This document shows positions 48,282 through 56,923 of a DNA stretch of 64,000 nucleotides, piece after piece. Origin of the DNA: Streptomyces sp. ISL-100 (GTDB lineage Bacteria; Actinomycetota; Actinomycetes; Streptomycetales; Streptomycetaceae); NCBI RefSeq assembly GCF_018614615.1, contig NZ_JAGGOK010000003.1:62001-126000 (forward strand). Direction: 5' to 3'. Each line of letters begins with the position of its first letter. Within the stretch, counting starts at the first letter, position 1. The position numbers and the translations under genes are program-made. Below the pieces are notes generated by a model. That model was not told where the DNA came from and made no database searches. It saw nothing but the letters and a program-made list of their open reading frames with translations.

Positions 48282-48416
48282 GTCATCGGTCCTCCTCGGT
48301 TGGTTGTCCACAGGGTGAGACGGGTGTCGGAGGGCGGCGGTACGGTCGTGAGCAGTTGATGTTGGCGGCTGCGGCCGGCAGCCGGTGCTGTGCGAGGGCG
48401 GGGAAGGCGGCGCACC

Positions 48417-49841
48417 ATGGCCGAGGACGAGACGGTGCTGTCCCGGGGGCGTATTCCGGAGGTGCCCGGTTTCGCGCGCTGTACGGCGCAGGGATCGCCC
48501 AGCGCGTCTCCCAAGGACGAGGGCAAGGCGTTGCGGTCGCGGGTGCCCAGGGCCTCGCACGATTCGCTCGTGCTCTCGGTGCGGCGGCCCGACGCGGTGC
48601 GGGCGGTCGAGGAGTCCAGCCGCGGCCGGGTGCCGGAGCTGACCCCGATACGGGTCGGGCGTATGGCCGCCTCCCCCTTCGCCTTCCTGCGGGGCGCGGC
48701 CGGACTGATGGCGCACGACCTGGTGGGTACGCCCGTCACGGGGCTGGGCGCACAGATATGCGGTGACGCGCATGCGGCGAACTTCGGCCTGTACGGCGAT
48801 GCGCGCGGCCGACTGGTCATCGACCTGAACGACTTCGACGAGACCGTCGTCGGCCCGTGGGAGTGGGACGTCAAGCGGCTCGCGGCGTCACTGGTGCTGG
48901 CGGGGCGCCAGACGGGGGCCGACGAGGACATCTGCCGGCAGGCGGCTTTCGACGCGGTCGGGGCGTACCGGCGGACGATGCGGCTGCTGGCCAGGATGCC
49001 GGTGCTGGACGCGTGGAACGCGATCGCCGACGAGGAGCTCGTCTCGCACACGGACGCGCGGGACCTGCTCGGCACGCTGGAGCGGGTCGCGGAGAAGGCC
49101 CGTAACAACACCAGCGCCCGCTTCGCCGCCAGGGCGACGGCCGAGGGGCCCGGCGGGACACGGCGCTTCGTGGACGCACTGCCGGTGCTGCGGCGGGTGA
49201 CGGACGTGGAGGCGGCCGCGGTCGCTTCGGCGCTGGGCGGGTATCTCAAGACGCTTCCCGAGGACCGGCTGCCGCTGCTCGCGCGGTACGCGATCCACGA
49301 TGTGGCGTTCCGGGTGGTCGGCACCGGCAGCGTCGGGACGCGGTCGTATGTGGTGCTGCTGCTCGACCACCGGGGCGAGCCGCTGGTGCTCCAGGTGAAG
49401 GAGGCGCGCGCCTCGGCGCTGGCGCCCTACCTGCCTCTCGCCGGCTTCGAGGCGCCGGTGGCCGGGCACGAGGGGCGACGGGTGGTGCTCGGGCAGAAGC
49501 GGATGCAGGTGGTCAGCGACAACCTGCTGGGCTGGGCCGAGGTGGAAGGGCGGCCGTTCCAGGTACGGCAGTTCAGGAACCGCAAGGGCAGCGTGGATCC
49601 GGCGGCGCTCGAACCCGGCCAGCTGGACGACTACGGGCGGATGACCGGGGCGCTGCTGGCACGGGCCCACGCGCACAGCGTCGACCCCCGGCTGGTCGCC
49701 GGGTACTGCGGGAAGAACGAGGAGTTCGACGAGGCGGTGGCGCGTTTCGCGGTGGCGTACGCGGACCGTACGGAAGCGGATCACGCCGATCTGGTGGCGG
49801 CGGTCAAGGACGGGCGAATAGCCGCCGAGGCAGGGGTATGA
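48417..49841 (+). CDS. DUF2252 family protein
   Basis: A 474-residue soluble protein. The DUF2252 signature is visible: C-G-D-A-H-A-A-N-F-G near residue 120, then D-L-N-D-F-D-E-T with W-E-W-D-V-K-R-L-A, and later R-Q-F-R-N-R-K. These resemble aminoglycoside-kinase-like folds (H-G-D-x-x-x-x-N, D-x-D), so a phosphotransferase activity is possible but unproven. The ATG at 48417 is chosen by typical family length; it has only a weak upstream RBS. Confidence 0.88.
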   Translation: MAEDETVLSRGRIPEVPGFARCTAQGSPSASPKDEGKALRSRVPRASHDSLVLSVRRPDAVRAVEESSRGRVPELTPIRVGRMAASPFAFLRGAAGLMAHDLVGTPVTGLGAQICGDAHAANFGLYGDARGRLVIDLNDFDETVVGPWEWDVKRLAASLVLAGRQTGADEDICRQAAFDAVGAYRRTMRLLARMPVLDAWNAIADEELVSHTDARDLLGTLERVAEKARNNTSARFAARATAEGPGGTRRFVDALPVLRRVTDVEAAAVASALGGYLKTLPEDRLPLLARYAIHDVAFRVVGTGSVGTRSYVVLLLDHRGEPLVLQVKEARASALAPYLPLAGFEAPVAGHEGRRVVLGQKRMQVVSDNLLGWAEVEGRPFQVRQFRNRKGSVDPAALEPGQLDDYGRMTGALLARAHAHSVDPRLVAGYCGKNEEFDEAVARFAVAYADRTEADHADLVAAVKDGRIAAEAGV

Positions 49842-49875
49842 GCACGGGTGGCCCCGCCGCCCGTACGCTGGGCGG

Positions 49876-50775
49876 GTGACTCAGGAAGCTCACGGGGAGC
49901 CGACGACCCGGAACGATGACGCGCAGGACCCGCACGCGGCCGGGCATGACGCCGGGCGCGAGGCCGGACGTGAGGCTGGCGAGCCGCAGACCGCCGAGGC
50001 TCCGGAGCGGCCCGAGGCCAGGCTGGAGCGGGCCGTGCGCGCCGCCGAGCAGGCACTGATCGAGTTCGAGATCGCGGTGGAGACCTTCCGGGTCGAGGTG
50101 GAGAACTTCTCCCGGCTCCATCACCAGAAGCTCGGACCGATGTACGCGCGCCTGGACGAACTGGACGCCCAGATCGCGGAGGCCACGGCCGCCCGTACCG
50201 GCGATCCGGAAGACATCCGCAAGGCGGACGAGGCGCGGGCCGTCGTCATGCCGATGCCCGGCGTCGAGGAGCTGTTTCACGACTGGATGGACTCGGACGG
50301 CCTTTCGCCCGAGGCGTCGGCGATGCTCACCGAGCAGACCGTGCAGCCGCCGAAGCGGGTCAGGCCGACCGAGGAGGCGCGCAAGCTCTACCGGGAGCTG
50401 GCCCGTAAGGCGCACCCGGACCTGGCGCAGGACGATGCGGAGCGGGGCCGCAGGGACGAGTTTATTACGCGGGTCAATGCCGCGTACGGGCGCGGTGATG
50501 TGGACCAGCTGCGCGCGCTCGCGCAGGAGTGGGCCGCGGGGCCGGTGCCCGAGGAGCAGCAGCCCGAGCGTGACGAGCTGTACGCCCGGCTGGAGTGGCT
50601 CTCGCGGCGCAAGGAACTGCTGTCGGTGATCGCCCAGGAGCTGGAGGACAGCGCCATCGGGTCGATGCTGCGGATGGCACCCGAGGACCCGGACCGGCTG
50701 CTGGAGGAGATCGCCGAGCAACTGCTCGCGCGGGTCTCCGAGCGCGAGGCGGATCTGGCGAAACTGGTGCAGTAG
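49876..50775 (+). CDS. J-domain-like protein with coiled-coil N-terminus
   Basis: A 299-residue protein. Residues about 1-45 are acidic and disordered, and residues about 50-110 form a coiled coil. A J-domain-like segment (about 168-220) has Y-R-E-L-A-R-K-A-H-P-D-L with the H-P-D tripeptide that stimulates DnaK ATPase, then N-A-A-Y. A further helical part follows. No G/F or zinc region is present, so it is not a canonical DnaJ. The start is GTG at 49876. A DnaK partner role is inferred. Confidence 0.8.
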   Translation: MTQEAHGEPTTRNDDAQDPHAAGHDAGREAGREAGEPQTAEAPERPEARLERAVRAAEQALIEFEIAVETFRVEVENFSRLHHQKLGPMYARLDELDAQIAEATAARTGDPEDIRKADEARAVVMPMPGVEELFHDWMDSDGLSPEASAMLTEQTVQPPKRVRPTEEARKLYRELARKAHPDLAQDDAERGRRDEFITRVNAAYGRGDVDQLRALAQEWAAGPVPEEQQPERDELYARLEWLSRRKELLSVIAQELEDSAIGSMLRMAPEDPDRLLEEIAEQLLARVSEREADLAKLVQ

Positions 50776-50815
50776 GTTGCCGGACACTGTGTACGTACGA
50801 AAGAAGGCATGACCC

Positions 50816-51160
50816 ATGAATTTCGCCCCGCTTCCCTCGGTCGATGCCGCGGCGGTGCCGGCCGACGGCCTCGTGATGGACGTACGGGAGGACAACGAGT
50901 GGGCAGCCGGTCACGTCGAGGGCGCGCTGCACATTCCGATGAGCGACTTCGTGAGCCGCTTCGGTGAGCTCACCGAAGCGGTGGAGGACGGTCGGCGGGT
51001 GCACGTGATGTGCCGGGTCGGTGGCCGGTCCGCGCAGGTCACGCAGTACCTGGTGCAGCAGGGTGTGGACGCGGTGAACGTCGACGGCGGGATGCTCGCC
51101 TGGGACGGCGCCGGACGCCCGATGGTCACCGACGGCGGAAGCCCGGCCTTCGTTCTCTGA
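50816..51160 (+). CDS. Rhodanese-like sulfurtransferase
   Basis: A 114-residue single rhodanese domain. M-D-V-R-E lies near residue 21, H-V-E-G-A-L-H-I-P at 33-41, and the active-site Cys66 in C-R-V-G-G-R-S. It transfers sulfur from a persulfide; the partner is unknown. It follows the J-domain gene by 40 bases and converges on the acyl-CoA dehydrogenase gene, with 2 bases between the stops. Confidence 0.92.
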   Translation: MNFAPLPSVDAAAVPADGLVMDVREDNEWAAGHVEGALHIPMSDFVSRFGELTEAVEDGRRVHVMCRVGGRSAQVTQYLVQQGVDAVNVDGGMLAWDGAGRPMVTDGGSPAFVL

Positions 51161-51162
51161 TC

Positions 51163-52296
51163 TCAGCTGAGGGTGTGGGCGGCCAGGAGGTCGCCCAGTG
51201 CCTCTTCGTGCGCGGCGGCCGGGCCGAGTGAGAGCTCGATCTGCTTGGCCCACGCGTGGTAGCGGTGCAGGGGATAGTCGGTGTCCGCGCCGAAACCGCC
51301 GTGCAGATGCTGCGCGGTCTGCACGACGCGGCGTACACCGTCGGACGCCCAGATCTTGGCCACCGCCACATCGCCCGTCACGGGCAGGGCGCCGTGCGAT
51401 CCCGTGGACAGCCGCCAGGCGGCCTGCCAGAGGGTGACTTCCATGGCGCGTAGGTCGATGTAGCGGTCGGCTGCCTGGACGGCCACGGCCTGGAAGGTGG
51501 CGACGGGGAAGCCGAACTGCTCGCGTTTGCCGGTGTATTCGCTCGTCATGGCCAGTACGCGCTCGCCGAGCCCCAGCGCGAGCGCGCAGGTTCCGGTGGT
51601 GAGGAGATCGCGCAGCCACTCCCAGGCGCCCTCGGCGTCGATCACCTGTGGCGCGGTGATCCGTACGGAACCGAGGCGGACCTCGGCGAAGCGTTCGCCG
51701 CTGGTGGAGACCTGCTCGGCGAGCGTGACGCCCGGGTGGTCACGGGGGACCAGGGCGAGCACGGCGCGGCCCGCGCCGGTGTGCGCGGGCACGGCGATAC
51801 GGTCCGCGCTCTGCGCCCAGGGCACGCCCGTCTGGACCCCGTCGAGCAGCCAGTGCTCGCCGTCCCGCTGTGCGGTGACGGCGAGCTCGGCCGGGTCGTG
51901 GCCGGTGCGGCCGTTGGCACCGGCCGTCAGCACCAGTTCGCCGCGGCCGACGCGGGGAAGGACCTCGGCGGCCAACTCGGTGCTGCCGTAGGCCTGTACG
52001 GTCATCGCGACCGCACTGGTCTCCAGCAGCGGTACGCGGGCGAGCACCTTCGCGGACTCGCGCAGCACGAGGCAGAGCGCGATGGGGTCGAGGCTCGCAC
52101 CACCGTATTCGGCGGCCAGGACCAGGCTCAGCAGATCGGAATCGGCGAGCCCGGCCCACAGCGGCCGGTCGAAGTCCTCGGCCACCGCGCCCGGGGTGAG
52201 TGCCGGGCTCGGGACCTGGTCGGGCGTGACGCCCGAGAAGACCGCCTTCGCGGCCTCGACGGCCGCCTGCTGCTCCTCGGTGAAGGTGAAGTCCAC
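51163..52296 (-). CDS. Acyl-CoA dehydrogenase
   Basis: A 377-residue flavoprotein of the acyl-CoA dehydrogenase family: D-F-T-F-T-E-E-Q at the start, a beta domain in the middle, and R-E-Q-F-G-x-P-V-A-x-F-Q-A near residue 255, where the FAD-binding region lies. The usual catalytic Glu position near the end reads H-G-G-x-G, with no clear Glu, so the exact class is open. The GTG at 52296 is chosen because of the family N-terminus. It lies 99 bases downstream of paaE on the same strand and may act on phenylacetate or fatty acid intermediates. Confidence 0.85.
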   Translation of the reverse strand: MDFTFTEEQQAAVEAAKAVFSGVTPDQVPSPALTPGAVAEDFDRPLWAGLADSDLLSLVLAAEYGGASLDPIALCLVLRESAKVLARVPLLETSAVAMTVQAYGSTELAAEVLPRVGRGELVLTAGANGRTGHDPAELAVTAQRDGEHWLLDGVQTGVPWAQSADRIAVPAHTGAGRAVLALVPRDHPGVTLAEQVSTSGERFAEVRLGSVRITAPQVIDAEGAWEWLRDLLTTGTCALALGLGERVLAMTSEYTGKREQFGFPVATFQAVAVQAADRYIDLRAMEVTLWQAAWRLSTGSHGALPVTGDVAVAKIWASDGVRRVVQTAQHLHGGFGADTDYPLHRYHAWAKQIELSLGPAAAHEEALGDLLAAHTLS

Positions 52297-52395
52297 GTCC
52301 CTTGCCCTCCCGTGCCCCGGTACCGCATTCACCTGACGGGTCGTCAAGATAGAACAGGTTCTAGATGAAGGGAAGGTGCGGGAACGGGCTTGGCG

Positions 52396-53454
52396 TCAGC
52401 GGTCGAAGTTCAACTCCACTTCCGGCGTCGCCGGGTGCGACTGGCAGGCCAGGACGTAGCCGGCTTCCGTCTCTTCCGGCTCCAGCGCGTAGTTGCGGTC
52501 CATCCGCACCTCACCGGAGACCAGGAAGGCCCGGCACGTCCCGCAGACGCCGCCCTTGCAGGCGTACGGCGCGTCCGCACGGCTGCGCAGCACCGTCTCC
52601 AGCAGCGATTCGCCGTCCTGTACCGGCCACTTGCCCGACCGGCCGTCGAGCGTGGCGGTGAGGGTGCTGCTCGTGGGCGCCGTTGCCGCACCGCTGGTGA
52701 CCGTTCCCGTCCCGTCGTCGACGTGGAAGATCTCCTCGTGGATGCGGTTTCTGCCCACCCCGAGAGCGCGCAGCGCCCGCTCGGCGCCCTGGACGAGACC
52801 GAAGGGCCCGCACAGGAACCAGCCGTCCACTTCCGCCACCGGCAGCAGCGCCGGCAGCAGCTCGGTCAGCCGCTCCTCGTCGAGGCGGCCCGACGGCAGC
52901 CCCGCCTGCTGCTCTTCCCGGGAGAGTGCGGTGACCAGCTGAAAACGGTCCGGATAGCGGTCCTTCAGGTCGGCGACCTCCTCCAGGAACATCGTCGAAG
53001 CCGCCGTGCGGTCGCTGCGGACCAGGCAGAAACTGGAGTCGGGCTCGCGCGCCAGCACCGTCGCCGCCATCGAGAGCACCGGCGTGATGCCGCTGCCGCC
53101 CACGATCGCCGCGAATCGACCCGGGCGCGGCTCCAGGATGAAGCGGCCGGTTGGAGCCATGGCCTCGACCGTGTCGCCGACGTTCAGTTCCTTGAGGGCG
53201 TACGTCGAGAAATCGCCGCCGTCGACCAGCCGGATGCCGACCCGCAGCACCGGCTCCAGTGGCGCTTCGGTGGCCGGGGCGCAGATCGAGTACGTACGGC
53301 GGATCTCCTCGCCTGCCACGACGCGGCGCAGCGCGATGTGCTGGCCGGGTGTGTGGCGAAAGGTCTCTTGAAGCTCGGGCGGCACGTCGAGGGTGACGGC
53401 CACGGAGTCGTCGGTGAGCCGCTCGACCTCGCGGACCCGGAGCGGATGGAACAT
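52396..53454 (-). CDS. paaE: Phenylacetyl-CoA epoxidase reductase subunit
   Basis: A 352-residue reductase. An FAD-binding domain (about 1-105, with R-T-Y-S-I-C-A) is followed by an NAD(P) domain (G-G-S-G-I-T-P-V near 135) and a plant-type [2Fe-2S] ferredoxin domain. The ferredoxin domain has C-K-G-G-V-C-G-T-C and a fourth Cys in V-L-A-C-Q. It passes electrons from NADPH to the PaaA di-iron centre. Its ATG directly abuts the paaD stop. Confidence 0.95.
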   Translation of the reverse strand: MFHPLRVREVERLTDDSVAVTLDVPPELQETFRHTPGQHIALRRVVAGEEIRRTYSICAPATEAPLEPVLRVGIRLVDGGDFSTYALKELNVGDTVEAMAPTGRFILEPRPGRFAAIVGGSGITPVLSMAATVLAREPDSSFCLVRSDRTAASTMFLEEVADLKDRYPDRFQLVTALSREEQQAGLPSGRLDEERLTELLPALLPVAEVDGWFLCGPFGLVQGAERALRALGVGRNRIHEEIFHVDDGTGTVTSGAATAPTSSTLTATLDGRSGKWPVQDGESLLETVLRSRADAPYACKGGVCGTCRAFLVSGEVRMDRNYALEPEETEAGYVLACQSHPATPEVELNFDR

Positions 53455-53952
53455 CTACAACTCCTTGAAGTGGTCGAACGGTTCGCGGCAGGAAACGCAG
53501 CGGCGCAGCGCCTTGCACGCGGTGGAGGAGAACCGGCTGAGCAGCTCCGTGTCCGTGGAGCCGCAGTGCGGGCAGCGCACCGACAGCGTGAGCGGCACGG
53601 GCCCGCCGTCGGCGGGCTGCGGGCGCGGCGGCGCTATGCCGAACTCGGCGAGCTTGCGGCGGCCCTCCGCGCTGATGTCGTCCGTCGACCACGCGGGGGA
53701 CAGGACCGTGCGGACCGAGACCTCCGGTATGCCGTGGTCGTGCAGCACACGCTCGATGTCCGAGGACATCGCCTCGATCGCCGGGCAGCCGGTGTACGTC
53801 GGTGTCAGCTCGACCTCGACCTTGCCGGGCCCGTGGACGTGGACGGCGCGCAGGACGCCGAGCTCCTCCAGGGTGAGCACCGGCAGTTCCGGGTCGGGGA
53901 CCGAGCCGGCGACCTTGCGCAGCTCGGCCTCCAGGAGCGTCTCGGTCACCAT
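53455..53952 (-). CDS. paaD: PaaD iron-sulfur assembly-type protein of the epoxidase
   Basis: A 165-residue DUF59/MIP18-type protein with V-P-D-P-E-L-P-V near residue 18 and T-P-T-Y-T-G-C-P near 50. A C-terminal zinc-ribbon-like part contains C-P-H-C-G-S and C-V-S-C. PaaD is needed for maturation of the phenylacetyl-CoA epoxidase. Its ATG lies inside the paaC stop region (seven-base overlap), so the two are coupled. Confidence 0.93.
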   Translation of the reverse strand: MVTETLLEAELRKVAGSVPDPELPVLTLEELGVLRAVHVHGPGKVEVELTPTYTGCPAIEAMSSDIERVLHDHGIPEVSVRTVLSPAWSTDDISAEGRRKLAEFGIAPPRPQPADGGPVPLTLSVRCPHCGSTDTELLSRFSSTACKALRRCVSCREPFDHFKEL

Positions 53953-54662
53953 GTCGCCCCCGGGTGGCTGCGGTGCAGGTGCTGCATCTCGGCGATCATC
54001 CGCCCGAACGGTTCGGTGTGCAGCCCCTGGCGGCCGGCGCCCGCAGCCCAGGCTCCGCACTGCGGCCCCTCGGGCACGGTCAGTGTCGCTCGCTCCAGCA
54101 CGGCGCCGACCGACTCCCGCCAGCCGGCTTCCAGCTTCTGCCAGTCGACGTCGACGCCCTCGACGGGCTGGAACATTTCACCGGTGAACCGCCACAGTGC
54201 GTCGCAGCCCCGCTGCATCCGCCCGTGGCTCTCCTCCGTGCCGTCGCCCAGGCGCAGCGTCCAGTGTTCGGCGTGGTCCTGGTGGTAGGCCACCTCCTTG
54301 ACCGCCTTGGCCGCCAGCGGCGCGAACTCTCCGTCCCCGGCTGCCAGTTGCCCGTACAGCAGCCGCTGGTAGGTGGAGAAGCAGAGCTGGCGGGCGATGG
54401 TCTGCGCGAAGTCGCCGTTCGGCTGCTCGACCAGCTGGAGATTGCGGAAGGCACGCTCTTCGCGGAGGTACGCCAGCTCGTCCTCGTCACCGACGAGCGA
54501 GAGCAGGATCCGCGCCTGCCCCAGCAGGTCCAGCGCGATGTTCGCGAGGGCCACTTCCTCTTCGAGCACGGGCGCATGTCCCGCCCACTCCCCCAGCCGG
54601 TGCGAAAGCACCAGCGCGTCGTCGCCCAGGGCGAGGGCCGCGGTCACAGGTACTTGGTTCAC
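53946..54662 (-). CDS. paaC: Phenylacetyl-CoA epoxidase structural subunit
   Basis: A 238-residue helical ferritin-like protein that pairs with PaaA. It has E-E-E-V-A-L-A-N-I-A-L-D-L-L-G-Q and A-Y-H-Q-D-H-A-E-H-W, typical of PaaC, which keeps the fold but lacks the full di-iron site. The GTG at 54662 overlaps the paaB TGA. The length is typical. Confidence 0.93.
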   Translation of the reverse strand: MNQVPVTAALALGDDALVLSHRLGEWAGHAPVLEEEVALANIALDLLGQARILLSLVGDEDELAYLREERAFRNLQLVEQPNGDFAQTIARQLCFSTYQRLLYGQLAAGDGEFAPLAAKAVKEVAYHQDHAEHWTLRLGDGTEESHGRMQRGCDALWRFTGEMFQPVEGVDVDWQKLEAGWRESVGAVLERATLTVPEGPQCGAWAAGAGRQGLHTEPFGRMIAEMQHLHRSHPGATW

Positions 54663-54946
54663 AGATGCCGCACGCCTTCCGGGATCTCGTAGAACGTCGG
54701 GTGCCGGTACGGCTTGTCGGCGGCCGGCTCGAAGAACGGGTCCTTCTCGTCGGGCGAGGACGCGGTGATCGCCGACGACGGCACCACCCACAGCGAGACG
54801 CCCTCGGACCTGCGGGTGTAGAGGTCGCGGGCATTGCGCAGGGCCATCTCCGCGTCCGGCGCGTGCAGGCTGCCGGCGTGAGTGTGGGACAGTCCGCGGC
54901 GCGAGCGCACGAACACCTCCCACAACGGCCAGTCGGAGTTCGTCAT
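54659..54946 (-). CDS. paaB: Phenylacetyl-CoA epoxidase subunit PaaB
   Basis: A 95-residue protein that starts [14 protein letters not shown] and continues [12 protein letters not shown], the PaaB signature. It bridges PaaAC heterodimers. Both ends overlap neighbours: the ATG overlaps the paaA stop (54943-54946) and the TGA overlaps the paaC GTG. Confidence 0.95.
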   Translation of the reverse strand: MTNSDWPLWEVFVRSRRGLSHTHAGSLHAPDAEMALRNARDLYTRRSEGVSLWVVPSSAITASSPDEKDPFFEPAADKPYRHPTFYEIPEGVRHL

Positions 54947-55932
54947 GCTGCTGCCTTCCCATGCTTCGCGGCGTACGCACTTGCCGCTTCCCGGACCCAG
55001 GCGCCCTCTTCGTGCGCCGTGCGCCGCTGCGTGATCCGCTGCTCGTTGCAGGGACCGTTGCCCTTCAGTACGTCCCAGAACTCGTCCCAGTCGATCGGCC
55101 CGAAGTCGTACTGGCCGCGCTCCTCGTTCCACCGCAGGTCCGGATCGGGCAGCGTGAGCCCGAGGGCCTCGGCCTGCGGAACGGCGATGTCGACGAAACG
55201 CTGGCGCAGCTCGTCGTTGGAGTGCCGCTTGATCTTCCACGCCATGGACTGCGCCGAATGGGCGGACTCGTCGTCCGGCGGGCCGAACATCATCAGCGAC
55301 GGCCACCACCAGCGGTCCACCGCGTCCTGCGCCATCGCGTGCTGCTCCGGCGTCCCCTTGCTGAGGTGCAGCAGCAGCTCGTACCCCTGCCGCTGGTGGA
55401 AGGACTCCTCCTTGCAGATCCGGACCATCGCGCGGGCGTACGGGCCGTAGGAGCAGCGGCACAGCGGCACCTGGTTGGTGATCGCTGCGCCGTCCACGAG
55501 CCAGCCGATGGCGCCGACGTCGGCCCAGGTCAGGGTGGGGTAGTTGAAGATCGAGGAGTACTTCTGGCGGCCGGAGTGGAGCTTGTCGAGCAGCTCTTCG
55601 CGGCCGGTGCCCAGGGTCTCGGCGGCGCTGTAGAGGTAGAGCCCGTGCCCCGCCTCGTCCTGCACCTTGGCCATCAGGATCGCCTTGCGGCGCAGGGAGG
55701 GCGCGCGGGTGATCCAGTTCGCCTCCGGCTGCATGCCGATGATTTCCGAGTGGGCGTGCTGCGCCATCTGGCGGACCAGCGAGGCCCGGTAGGCGTCGGG
55801 CATCCAGTCCCGCGGCTCGATGCGCTCGTCCGCCGCGACCGCGGTGTTGAACGCCGCTTCGTACGCGGCCGCCTGCTCCGCCTGTCCGGTCTGCGCATCA
55901 GCCGTCGTACGGTGCGCAGCTGCTGTAGCCAT
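54943..55932 (-). CDS. paaA: Phenylacetyl-CoA epoxidase catalytic subunit
   Basis: A 329-residue ferritin-like oxygenase subunit. Carboxylate and His ligands are seen in H-A-H-S-E-I, in D-E-A-G-H-G near residue 95 and in K-E-E-S-F-H-Q-R. It epoxidises phenylacetyl-CoA using O2 and electrons from PaaE. It is the first gene of paaABCDE. A TetR-type operator (55980-55997) lies about 50 bases upstream of the ATG. Confidence 0.95.
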   Translation of the reverse strand: MATAAAHRTTADAQTGQAEQAAAYEAAFNTAVAADERIEPRDWMPDAYRASLVRQMAQHAHSEIIGMQPEANWITRAPSLRRKAILMAKVQDEAGHGLYLYSAAETLGTGREELLDKLHSGRQKYSSIFNYPTLTWADVGAIGWLVDGAAITNQVPLCRCSYGPYARAMVRICKEESFHQRQGYELLLHLSKGTPEQHAMAQDAVDRWWWPSLMMFGPPDDESAHSAQSMAWKIKRHSNDELRQRFVDIAVPQAEALGLTLPDPDLRWNEERGQYDFGPIDWDEFWDVLKGNGPCNEQRITQRRTAHEEGAWVREAASAYAAKHGKAAA

Positions 55933-55979
55933 CCGAGCCCCCTGCCGTCCCTGCCGCTTCTTGCCGAGCGGCCAACCGA

Positions 55980-55997
55980 CCGACCGATCGTTCGGTT
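55980..55997. promoter_or_regulatory. TetR-type operator before paaA
   Basis: Eighteen bases identical (reverse orientation) to the site at 60677-60694 and containing ACCGA-N4-TCGGT. It sits in the paaA upstream region and probably binds the TetR regulator encoded at 62255. Confidence 0.65.
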
Positions 55998-56080
55998 CGA
56001 TGACTTCAATGGTGAGTCGGCGGCCCGTAGGGTGTCAACCCTGTGGATAACTGAGGTTGACCGACGGTGATCGGGGCGGG

Positions 56081-56923
56081 ATGGATTCGTACGACGACAG
56101 GGGCGTGACCGCCGGGCGGGCGGCGGGTTGCGTCCCGGGCGCCACGGACGCCCCGGGCGCCCCCGAGGTGCCGGAAGCCCCGGACGCCGCGGAGTCTGGG
56201 GATTCCGTAAGGTCCTCGGACGCCACCGGCGCCCCCGAAGACCCTCCAGGCCCTGGCATACCGAGCGGCGGTATCGCGGCGCTCTCTCTCCCGTACCAGG
56301 CCGTGGCAGCCCTCGCGCTCGCCGTCGTCGGCGTCATCGCGTGTGTGCACCTCGGGATGGTTTTCCTTCACGTCGCACCGTCCAACACCCTCACCAAGCA
56401 GAACGGTGAGGCCATAGACGACTGGATCTACCCCGAATTCGAGCAGAACTGGAAGCTCTTCGCTCCCAATCCGCTCCAGCAGAACATTTCCGTACAGGTG
56501 CGGGCGCAGGTCCGTACGGCCGACGGGCAGTGGAAGACCAGCGACTGGATCGACCTCTCCGCCCAGGACGGCGAAGCGATCCGCGGCAATCTGCTGCCGA
56601 GCCACACCGTCCAGAACGCGCTGCGGCGCGCCTGGGACTTCTACACCGCCTCGCACGACAACGCGAACAAGCCGAACGGTATGCGCGGCGCCCTCTCAGA
56701 GCGCTACGTCCGCCGCACCGTCATGCTGCGCCTCGCCGACCAGGACCTGGGCGGCAAGGTCGAGCGGATACAGGTCAGGTCCGAGACGATGTGGGTGAAG
56801 GCGCCGGCGTGGAGCAACGAGAAGACGAACGGCCGGCCGGCCCATCGAGTGCTTCCGTGGTGGCCGGTGACCGAGGCGGATCTTCCGGAAGGCGCCCGGC
56901 GCGCATCGGAGGCGGCCCGGTGA
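56081..56923 (+). CDS. DUF5819 family membrane protein
   Basis: A 280-residue protein. A Pro/Ala/Gly-rich cytoplasmic N-terminus (about 1-65) leads to one TM helix (about 75-97). An extracellular domain follows with F-E-Q-N-W-K-L-F-A-P-N-P, the conserved core of DUF5819, and later M-L-R-L-A-D. The family usually precedes an HTTM-domain gene, as here, where the stop overlaps the next GTG. The start at ATG 56081 is uncertain; a TTG at 56057 is possible. Confidence 0.82.
   Translation: MDSYDDRGVTAGRAAGCVPGATDAPGAPEVPEAPDAAESGDSVRSSDATGAPEDPPGPGIPSGGIAALSLPYQAVAALALAVVGVIACVHLGMVFLHVAPSNTLTKQNGEAIDDWIYPEFEQNWKLFAPNPLQQNISVQVRAQVRTADGQWKTSDWIDLSAQDGEAIRGNLLPSHTVQNALRRAWDFYTASHDNANKPNGMRGALSERYVRRTVMLRLADQDLGGKVERIQVRSETMWVKAPAWSNEKTNGRPAHRVLPWWPVTEADLPEGARRASEAAR

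Noticed and set aside
47157-48773. A 538-codon minus-strand frame across the glycosyltransferase-like gene
   Set aside because: His/Arg/Pro-rich composition typical of a shadow frame; it also runs through the DUF2252 start region and the tRNA-proximal promoter area.
52390-54288. A 632-codon plus-strand frame opposite paaE-paaC
   Set aside because: The minus strand encodes complete, motif-bearing Paa subunits with overlapping starts and stops; the plus frame shows no recognizable domain.
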